NCBI GenBank assembly: GCA_009767595.1
Contig: VSDK01027735.1
Location: forward strand, 484,428 to 548,427
Reading direction: 5' to 3'
Length of the DNA: 64,000 nucleotides
From: Symbiodinium kawagutii
Lineage: Eukaryota; Sar; Dinophyceae; Suessiales; Symbiodiniaceae
Below are positions 49,001-60,000 of this stretch, piece by piece. Below the pieces are notes generated by a model. It was not told where the DNA came from. It did not search any database and saw nothing but the letters and a program-made list of their open reading frames with translations. Numbering within the stretch: the first letter of the stretch is position 1; every line of letters begins with the position of its first letter. The position numbers and the translations under genes were made by a program.

Positions 49001-52000
49001 TAGATATATTGAAGGCGGATCCAGAGATGTGCCACGGAGGAAATCTAAGACATGCTTTTATTGTGTTTCTTAAAACTGATTATTTTGAACTTTTATTGCT
49101 TAAGATCTAATTGTTTGTTTTTGCGTGATTGATTATGTTCGCCGCCTCAAATGCTACCTTTTGAGACCTGCCTGCACACCTGTGGATCAGCTCTCCCAGC
49201 GGTCTACAGCAGATTGCTCCAATGGCTCCCGTGGTGGTGGGAGCGCTAAGGGAAGGCCTGCTGGTAGTTGGTTGAGTTGTAAATTGAAACAGTTGATTGA
49301 CAACTAAACCAACTACCAACCCAAGCCATGCTGAAAGGTAGTTGGTTTATCATGGTTGAACATGGTTTGTTGGCAAAGTTGTAAAGTGAATGAGTTGGTT
49401 TAGTTAGTCAATCATGCTTAGTACTCGAATAATGCTTAGTACTCGTACTTCTTGCAATCATGGTTGAGCACGGTCCGATGATTCCGATGATCAATTGACC
49501 AACCTGGTGTATTGACAATGGTTTGTTACCGGAGATCAATCATTTCCTGTGATGTAGCCAGGACTTGCTGGGTTTTAGGCTTTAGTTCCCTTGCTCACGT
49601 GATAGTTCTTGATCATAGAAACCGAGAATCACGGTCTTTGATCATTGCCTCAGCATTGACCACCTATCAAAAAACGCACATTCAAACTGCACTGCTGATC
49701 AACCTACAGAATTGCTATGAATTGTTGTTAATGCGTCAAAATCATTGGGCATTCAGCATTAAATAGGATCTATACTTGACCTTGTTTATGTCAATATTTT
49801 GGTGTGTGAATTTGTGATTGAGTACTTGTTTGAATTCACACGGCGGTGTCTTGGAAAATCACGTTGTGATCAAATCCCTGTAGATTCTGACTTGGGATGT
49901 CTGTCCGACTTTGGATTGTGTTTCTTTTCTTTCAGCACGCAGAGGCACTACCTATTGTCTCCTCTTTTCAAGAGTCACGGTTTGCTTTCAAGAACTGCTT
50001 GCTTTTTTTCGTTGGCACAACAGCGAGGAACAAAGAATTGAACATTATGTTTTTTGTTGCTGTGGCTACCACGGCTACCATGGCTACCTATAGCCTGTAT
50101 CGCCCTCACTGTTGCTGTGGTCGTGTTTTTCCAATGTTCACCCACTGCTTGAGACGACTCGAAGCTGAAGCTGACAACAGATACATTCATGGGATCCAAG
50201 CGACTGAATCCTGGCTGGTTCAGGAATTCTTTGGCCTTGCCTACCTCAGCGATGTGCGCCGTGTGCGAGGCGGAGGGTACCATGGTTGGCATTTGGCCCA
50301 GCTCAGTCTTCGGCGAACGACATTTCTGTTGGGTTCATTTGAGATATTTGTTCTGCAGCCTGTTGAGTTCAGTTAGGATGTTCATTTGGGGAACTGTCCA
50401 AATTGTTCTGCAACTTCAGCGGAGTCGTGCATTTGGGATATTTGACTAACTATTCTACAAATTGTTCCGTAAACTTAGGAGAAGATTTGTTCATGAGTTC
50501 ATGAAGTTTCAAGGAGACTGAAGCAGTCTAAGATGGCTTCAGTGGTTTAGCGTTCTGGTCCATGGTAGTTGATGTGTTTCTTGGTGGACGTTCTGGGATG
50601 GATCAGAACCATACCTGTACCCATGGCTGTTGACGTCATGACCAGTTACTAGTCCAAATAGTCCAACCGTTGGGATCACTTTTCCATTTTTGGGAAAATG
50701 ACCCAGAGTTCAAATCGTGCTTTCCCAATCCATAGGGGTACCCTCAGTTCTCATCCTTTAACTTGGCTGTCCCTTATTTTGAGAAGCTTCCCTACACATC
50801 ACGGAAATGATAACATCCCCCAGCCTACAAGTAGGCATACATGGAAACGTACGTAGTTGTGAATCGATCATTCAAACCTCTTCAACTTGCAATGTACTCG
50901 TAGATGGTGTCTTCTCATGGTGTTGTTTGAAAATACCTGTTCATTGGGTGGTCATCATCCATGATGAACTGTTATTACTGTCCTGGAAACTAATATGGAC
51001 CCTACCAGAAGGGTATCTTTGGTATCCCAGTCGGTCCCTTTTCATACTTGTAACACACGGGGCTGGGTTGACCCATTGATGCCATGAGTGCTGAGGCAAG
51101 ACCTTTTCCAAGCGACAGTTGCAGCGACCGATTTATGATCGCTTGTGTCAGGATCCGATCTGAGCCGCCGTTGAAATTCTTGGGGCAGCTTTTTGCTTTT
51201 CAGCATGTTCATCAATCATCTACCTTGGACTTGGGTTATTATCGGTTATTTCATGCCACTTCTTTCGAAGCAATCCAGCAATACATGCAGCTAACCCTTC
51301 CTCTATCTTCCACTTCAGTGTTTCCCACCCAGATGGGTTGTTTCTTACGTGATTCATGTGTCTTTGATTGGTATCCACCTCTTTTATTTTAGCTCTAGAT
51401 ACTTAGGATGAGCTCTGGATATTTTAGGATTTGCTCTAGATATCTCACAGACAAAGAGGCTAACCCCGCTACTAAGTCATTGGTTTCATTTTTCTTCCCA
51501 TTTTCTCAGCAGATCACAAGAGCTCAGCCGTAGGACTGCGTCAATGAGAAGACGGCAGCTCTGCAAGGCAACGCCTACATCAAACCGGAAAAGCTGATCA
51601 TCCGTCGCTGGGCAGTGCGATCATTTGATGGCGCCTGGAGTTCTGCAAGGTTTCATGCGAATGTGTTCGCTGGCCACAGATTATAGCTATATACCAGACT
51701 ACTGGTATGAATTTGATAGCTAGACTAGACTACTGGTATGTTATATATTTGCTTTCTTACATGAACAAGCGTGGATGTGATGCCGTTGCTCCTAACCTTC
51801 ACACTGTGTTGGTACATGGTAGTTTCTCAAAATAGGGAACCCCTAAAATGGTTCAGGGTTGTCAAAGGTTGAAACACGGCTGGTCATCAAGCAATAGATA
51901 GCTGGATTAGGGGCCAAGAATCCAACAAGATCTACTAGGAACGCGGGCAAGAGCAATTGCACATCAACCACCATCCCACCACCCAGCCATCAAAGGAGAT

Positions 52001-54036
52001 CGACCGCTTCCGACTGCGCAAATCATGGCGCCCAAGTTGGTGCCGGCTGTGCAGCAGCCCAAATCCTGCCCCACGGCACAAAGTGCTGGCACCGCGGATC
52101 CCGAGAAATGGTTGTGGTTGTGCCCACTACTGGTGACATTCACTGCAGTTGGTTTTACACTAGCCCTGCGAGGTTTAGATCAATTAATTGTTATGATTCC
52201 ATATATTAGTATATATGTATATATATAATATATATAAATGTATTCATTTATATATATATATGTATATTTATTTATATTTAGATAAATAAATCTACATACG
52301 ATTCCATGTTTGTTTGTAACCAAAAAAGCACTAGGAACCTGCCGTTCTTTGGGCCCACGGCACCACCTCCTTGGTTGAAAACCCAAAGGGGATCATTCAC
52401 TCATTACACTCCTCATCACTTGAGAAAGCCCTTGGGTTGACATGCCCCGATGTTGAAGCCCTGGCAGATGGGCGAAGGATGGAATGCCCAATTCCGCAAC
52501 GGTGTGTTGTTCAAAAGCCAGCGGCTTGAGGCTGGGTTGACTAAGCTTCGCGGCTCACTAGTTGGACCATTAGAACTCCAAAGGCTCATCAACTTCTATG
52601 GAAATGAAGCAAGAAATCAATTAACAAATCTCTCCTTGTTAAATCAGCTAAATCTGGAATAAACAATCAGCTAAATCTGGAATTTGCATGACATTCCCTG
52701 CTGTTAAGTTTAAAGGCCAACCACTTTGCCTAGCAGCCGCTTCCACGCCGATGACGTCATACATAACTTGCGGCCGCCTATCCTGTGGCTGAGGTTCGGT
52801 GTGCAAAAAGCTGTTGGATCAGAACAACAGCACCTCCACTCAGAGGACCAAACCCACCAACAAACGGAAATGTCAGGCAGCCGAATCTGGGGGATGATTC
52901 ATTTTGCATCATTCAGGCTCATTGAGCTGCCCTGGTGAGCGTTTTAGTGATTCGTTTGTTGGTTGCCGGTTGTTGGTTGTTGGTTGTTGGTTGTTGTTGT
53001 TTGTTGGTTGTTGTGGGTGTTGGTTGTTGTTGTCGTTGTTGTTGGTGGTGGTGATGTTGTTGTTGGCTTCATTTGTATCGGTTGGGATCATGAAGTGCAG
53101 ATTGTCATAGTCCAAGACGCAAGCCCACAGTTCACGTTGGGGACTGTCCAAAGGTTTCAAGATGATTGTCTTCAGCTGTCATCCATCAAAATAAGCATCG
53201 CAATCTGATTGGCATAATGATTCTCACATGCATCAGGTGTCATCCATGAAAAAAGCTTCGTCATCCATGACCACTTGCAGCACTTGCATCTTGCTCAGAT
53301 CCCTCTCACGGTCGTTGCCTCGGCAGGCCTGTGCGGCCAAACCAGCCGTGGCCGACAGCGCGACTGTCGAGACTGTGTGAGTGCTGGGCCCCCGAATGGC
53401 AGCGAAATCGCGCTGCGATGTTCTCTCAGCTGCGTGCTGAGCCTAGAGGCTGGGACACCAATGAGTTCGCTGCACTGTGATGAATGGATGGCCCACCATC
53501 AGCCAACCCATCGTGCGCGCTAGGTATATGTATTTATGTTGGCCTACCTTCAAGCCAAGTATTGATATCCACCGGCAGCTGTTCACAGATGTGGAAGTTG
53601 TCCCTGACTTTCACAGCGCCGGTGCGGCAGATGTCCCAGTTGGAAATTAGCTGTCTGAGCGTCGGTTGTACAGGTTTCTGAACCGGCGATTGCCACCCCT
53701 CGAGCTATCAAGGCTTTGTGAATCCTGTACTGATTGGGGTAATCCATTGTGTGCTCCCACAGCCTTTGGAATTTCCTGTTTCAGGGAAGCAGGATGGACT
53801 GGATTGAGTGGGCACAACTTGGTATCTGGTCATAGCTGGGGGCAGCAATCCTCCCGTAGCTCAGCTCCGGACTTGTCACGCCAATGATCAAAAAGGCGGT
53901 GCGGGGCTGTGCAGGGCCCGCTCATCATGGTGACCAAATTGCAAGAGTCAGGGTGGACAGGCGACCTGTCAATCAACATATCCCGAGGTTTTCCGGGGTC
54001 CCTGCACAACCATGGTGCTGGGGATATCGCTTCTTG

Positions 54037-54070
<34 letters not shown>

Positions 54071-57000
54071 TGTTTGTTTGTTTGTTTGTTTGTTTGTTTG
54101 TTTGTTTGTTTGTTTGATCTTGAAGGAATGTAAAGGATGTTTGATCCAGGAAACTTTCCACAGTATTTGCTATCACCTAAGCAAGCAGCGAGAATCATTC
54201 TGTTTGGTGCCTGCTACTATAAGAAAGGGTCTTTACTGCCGTGATGCACAGACGCAGTAAATGCGTGACAGTGATGGTTCATGATGGGACATCCCATTGT
54301 TGAACAGTGTTTAAACACTGATTATATGAAGAAGCACCTTTCCGATAGCCGTTCAAAAGCACGAATGTGGTTTCAGTTAATTGAGGATCATGACCCATTG
54401 AATTAGTATCATGTTGTTTGTTGCATCCTGATTTCATTGGTGTTTTGAAACATGTTTTGTTTTCTCCTTGATTTGGCAATGGTTGATTGGTTGACTGATA
54501 TGTTTTAGAGGGGTTATAACCACCAACCAGTCTTTGTTGTTTCTAACATCCACATCTTTGATGCATATTGCTCGGTATCTACACTAGAACAGTCAGAAAG
54601 TCATGATGACCAACATTACTCCACCCACTACATCGCGATGCAATGCTTAGCAGGTTAGGAGTGGTGTGTGATGGCATATAATGACTAAATGCCATGACCA
54701 ACGCTTGAGATGATCGGATACGAGGCAACAACAAAGCGCTCATGACTCATCCCGTTGGCCGCAAAGGCTTGCTCAGTCATTGGGAATCTAGACATAGCTC
54801 TCATGATGCCAAAGAGGGTCAGGCGAAGAGCGTTTTCCTTCCCAGCAATAAGACGCATTGAGCATGGAATTGCCCAGTAACATCCAGTAACTATTGATGA
54901 AGCATCCATGGACCATGGTGGAACCAAGGTGAAGGTTGGCACATCACACGCTGAGGCTGGGACCTCTTCAACTGCAGATGTCGCGGCGGCAAGATGTGGG
55001 CGAGGCGGTTCCGGTGAACGGGTGACGTTGTGATGACGCTCCAGTGATCTAACATAGCAGTGCCAAATCACCCCTGTTTTGTTGGGAGAAATCAAGCATT
55101 AAGGAGGGCCAAGGTTTGAAACCATTAAGGAGGTATCCAACCAGGATGAATAGCTAGTGATAGTCCGTTTTTTCTTAGGAGAAAGCCTGGTTTCAACCAG
55201 TGAATTGGTGGATTATCCAGCTCGCGAACTGTTGGATCACCAGAGGGTACTTGATTCGATGATGATCACTTAATCACTTCTTCGATTGTGTCCCTTCGGG
55301 ACTGGTGGCACGCAAAACAATGATGGCTTCCGTACAAAAGCAGCCATTGTTGGCGGAGAAACCTCCCATGAATGGATGGAGCTATAGATACTATAGATAG
55401 ATGGAGATAGAGTACAATAGAAAGTGATAGATGGAAATAGACACTAATATTAATTATACTATATATATATATATCGAACTCGTTTATTTTCCAGAAACTG
55501 CGTCTATTTTTCGCTCATCCTTTGACGATTCATTGGCACTTCCTTGCACCAGCTGCTAGGCGTGCGTGGATTTGCGGCGTCGAGTGGGAAAGCTCGGCAG
55601 CGGGACAACGGCAATGGGATATCACCGGCGGTACTGGGGATGCGGCAAACGTGTTGTATATAGATGGTTGGGGGACTTCTTGGAATATATGCATACCTTT
55701 ATGGTATGTATGCATACATGTACACAAAGTTAGATGCGCAACAGGTTTAAATTTTCCTGAAAGTCTTCAAAGCGTAAAAGATTACGGTCCTTTGATCTGG
55801 GGCTTAAATAGATCCACAGACGGATCCAAGTACTGCATTTCCACTCCATGGCCGGGGCTATGAATGACATGAGAAAGCAGCCTTCCTTACTAAGATTGAA
55901 ACACCATACCTTGTGCTGAAACTACTTGAGGATATCATGATGCCTGCCCATGCTTGCATATGTGGGCGATGTTCACCCTCCTTCATTGTTTCTTTGCTTG
56001 ATCACAAGTTGGGTATGGTTTGACTGGGGGAAACCCAACCAGTCATGAAGATGGACCTGGCACACCGAGGCCTTACCTTTCTGTGGTCCCAAGAGCACAG
56101 AGGTGCGGGTAATCATGGCTGGCCATGTTCCACTCTGCTCCCACTCTGGGGCACGGTTTGGAGTTACCACGAGTTACCTGCACTGTGTGGTTGCGAAACA
56201 TCCCCAAGTGCGAGCGTGGGTCAAAACCAACAAGGACCATTCATCATGGAGAGTAGTATCCAGTCTTCATAGTCAACCGTGGAGACTATCCACTCTTAAT
56301 AGTCAACCATTTTTGATTTGGCTTTTTCGATACTTGCCAGTTGCCCCATGGCTTAACATTGTGACCAAGTTGACAAACAAGCGACATCCAAGCGCATTGC
56401 TTGGTGGGTTTCAAGCTGAACTGCATGTAGCTAGGATGGACAAGTGCCAGTTTCAGCATGGTTTGTGGGGCTTGGATGGCCAGTTGAGTTTCATCAACTT
56501 GGAGGGTTGAAATGACCAGCTGGATCCTTGGGATGGGATCGAACCTGCCACTGGCCATGATCCTTGGCGCTGCATTGGCCACAGCTGTCGCTGTCAGATT
56601 CCCTAGGAGCCACCTGATGTGCACAGATCCCATGGCACGATGCAGCCTTCGTTTTGTTCAGTTGCCTGTTTTATTACAGAGCTTCTACTGCATGTTTTAG
56701 ATCAATTCATCATACTCAATGTCTTCCGAATTTCCTGTGTTGTCAGTCAAAAAGAAACAGGTTTGGGACTGTTTCGAAATAGAGTATTTGCTCTTCAGCA
56801 GTTTCTTGTGAGTCACAAAAACAAAAAAGTTACACCATCCGTTGCGACTGTTTCAAATTGCTGGCGGCCATGCGCGGGAAGAATTTTCTTCTCGATGCTT
56901 GGCGTGAAGTTGAGCAGGATATACGGCTGTTTCTCAAAATAGGGCACCCCAAAAATGGTTGGTTCACTATATTGGGGTTACCAGCGGTTATCAAGAAGGG

Positions 57001-60000
57001 GATAGTGGGCAATGATAGGAAATAGCCAATGCCAACCACCAATATTTTGTGTCATAAAATGGAGTCACAAAGCACAACTGAATCGATGTAGGTGTTTCTC
57101 AAAATAGGGGGACCCCTAAATAATCCATTATGAGCCACAGTAATAAACCAACCATTTTGGAGGGCCCCCTATTTCGAGAAAGCCCCTTGTTGAGGAGTGC
57201 TTCATCAACAATCGTGCAAGGTTGCATAGCACCACTTTGCTGTTTCCAAGGACAAATATTGGGAGTTTCCCATGAGCCGATCTGAGAAAGTCACGCGTGT
57301 GGTGCAGTTGTTTCAGGTGCGGCGGAGTTGTTGTTGAGGATGCCGTCGATGCAAGGAGCAATGGTTATATAATGACAGTGCTGGTGAATGGTGGCAAATG
57401 ATGGGTAATGATGGCTGAAAATGGCCTGATCATATATCTTTTGATAATTATAATCATGATCAGTGATGGCTAGCTAATATTGATTGAAGCATTGTTCATG
57501 GATGTTAGTGATGACTGTAACCATTTGTGAATGATGGATACTGATGGCTATTACCGGTGGTTCATGGTTGTAAGGGAAGCAAAGTGGAGACAATCTTATT
57601 GCATAGGAACGAATGAACCAAAGTGCTTCTGAATATTGCACTGTTTGTGTTCTTTTCCCGAAATCAGCTGACTTCATTTATGCATTTGGTCAAACTTAAG
57701 ACATAGATGTAGAATTACACGTGCGTTGTATTGACATCAAACAATGTTTCCTCATTCCACGAGGTGACGAGGCTGAACCAAAAGTAGGCGTTGTTGGTTT
57801 CGACATAGTTTACACAATACTTATATAGATTATATAATGACATATACTGACATACTGTAGATGATAGTGAGGTGCATGCGTACATGTGAAAATTAAAATG
57901 CATAATTAGAGAGACGGATAGAGACATTACATCGATTTTCAAGTGTTTAAATCATACTACAAGGTTTGTGCCCGCAATCATCCCATTATGCATGTATATA
58001 TACACATATACATATATATGTTTGTTTACTTATATATGCATAGAATGGACAAACCAAAAAGCTGTGTTTATACCATGCATTTGTTGCAAGCTATGTCACT
58101 AGTTGACGTGTGGCTGCCAGTCGCCTCATGCTGAGTTCCGCCAAAAGGCAGAGCTTGAAACCAAAGATGCTGAGCTTGACGAGATAAAGCACGAGGTGGG
58201 GCATGAGAAGAGCACGGTTGTGGTACTCCCATGTAGTCCCCAGTTCTGCTGTTGCTGCGGTTCTTGTGCTTGTTGCTCTTGTTTTTCTTGTTCAGCTGTA
58301 GGTGGTTGTGCTAGCAGTTGGCATCATTTGCACGGGAACCTCCATGACATTTAGCGACTTTTCGACATTGCCTGGATCAACCTGGGTTGAGCCACAGTCG
58401 AAGCATTTACAATGCTGAAACATGGCCATGCGGCTTCAGCAACAGGGGTATCCAACCCTTGCACAACCAGCTTTTCAGTTTCTAACAACCACAAGGGTTG
58501 CCATGAGCAATCCAACCTCACCATGGTAATATATTATTTGAGATTTGAGTCTTAATATAGATAATTTATCACGATGAACCACTCTTGTCGACCGTGACAA
58601 ACCATTCGTAACCATTAGCACCGTGCTATTTCTTGCAGGCACTGGCAGCGGCGAGCTGGGAGTCAGGCACGGGGCGGGTGAAGCCGCTCATTGCTGGGGC
58701 ATCCCATGGGTGGTGCCGCCAGGGTTGATCATGGGCGCCACACACACGTGGGGATCAAGCCGCAGACATGCGGAGAAAAGCAGGACATTCTTAATGATAA
58801 ATCATGTTGTGAATTGATCGCCCATGATGATGACTGTTGATCAAAGTCGATGGTTTAAATCAACCCCATTGGCTTGGCTGTGGAATTTGGATCCATGATG
58901 TTCTATCCAAGCTGGTGGTGCCACTAGTGGGTGCCGGACCAGCGAAATGATCACGTCCCAAAAAAACATGGGAAAACACCATAGCTGTGGACGACCCAAG
59001 CAGGTGCCCTCCACTATGCTTGACCATTCTTTGCTGTTGGGTTGCTGATGGAACCTAAGAATTTGGCTAGGATTGGCTAAGGATGGTTGCCCGTGGAACC
59101 TCACCTCAACCATTTATGAAAATCTAGTAGATTGTTTGGAAGCTCTTCGTTGATCATAGCCATTCTTTCTTATCAGCCATTGTTACCTGTTTGAAGCTCC
59201 ACTGCCCTTTGGCAATCTAACTGACTGGATAATCCACTATTGCTGGTTTTGCTGTTAGGAATGGCTATGCCTTCCGGTCGGCTATGTTTGATTGGAGATA
59301 TTGGAGGGTAACTGTCATTCAACATAGCTGGATGAACCTTGTATTTGCTTGATTAGAAAGTAACCATCATTCAACATAGCCATAGCCGTTATTATTGTGG
59401 ATAGTGGTTAACCATTATTGGGTATGGGACATTGTCGACCACCACAATAAACCACTACTAACCATGAATCAACGAACACTACTCCCCAATCACCACTGAA
59501 CAATTATCAAGCATGAGTGGGCTAGTCACTGTTATGACTCATCATTTTTCAACCAACATGGCTACTATGACTAATCATTTTCCAATCATTCACTACTATG
59601 ACCAATCAGTATTAATTCAGCCATGAATTCTCCCATCATAGCTGTGGAATCACGAAAAAACTCGGTGAAATTCCCATCCTCATGGCCTTCACTGGGCCTT
59701 CACCATGGCTGGTGACCCTCGGAATTCCCAGGGCCCCACGGCCGAGCCCCCGGAGGCCGCACCCGTTCCCGCGCCCTGGACTTGCGCGTGCGCGCGCGCT
59801 CCGCGGCGGCTCGGCTGCGGAAGGCGGGGGACCAGTTGGGTTGGGAGCTGCGCCAGTGGTGATGAGTGGCTGATGGGTGCCTGATGAGTGGTTGGTTAGT
59901 GGTTGGTTAGTGGTTAGTGGTGGTTAGTGGTGGTGAGTGGTTGATGAATGGTTGATTGGTGGCTGAGTAGTGGTTGATGAATGGGTGATTGATTGAGAAC

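Larger units (their letters stand above)
53463..57250 (+). other. Intron or inter-exon region, about 3.8 kb
   Basis: TTGA/TTTG microsatellite (54034-54117), an antisense ORF (54685-55095), a decayed family C right end (55200-55249), agatagatgga repeats (55375-55475), two family A copies (56926, 57091), and an unplaced GC-rich segment (55556-55650). Confidence 0.4.

Noticed and set aside
52025..52228. ATG-initiated ORF with a possible membrane segment
   Set aside because: The same GC-rich bases fit an exon in another frame with proper splice phase; the hydrophobic part lies in intron-like sequence.
54034..54117. TTGA/TTTG repeat as a possible regulatory element or CRISPR-like array
   Set aside because: Pure tetranucleotide microsatellite without spacers.
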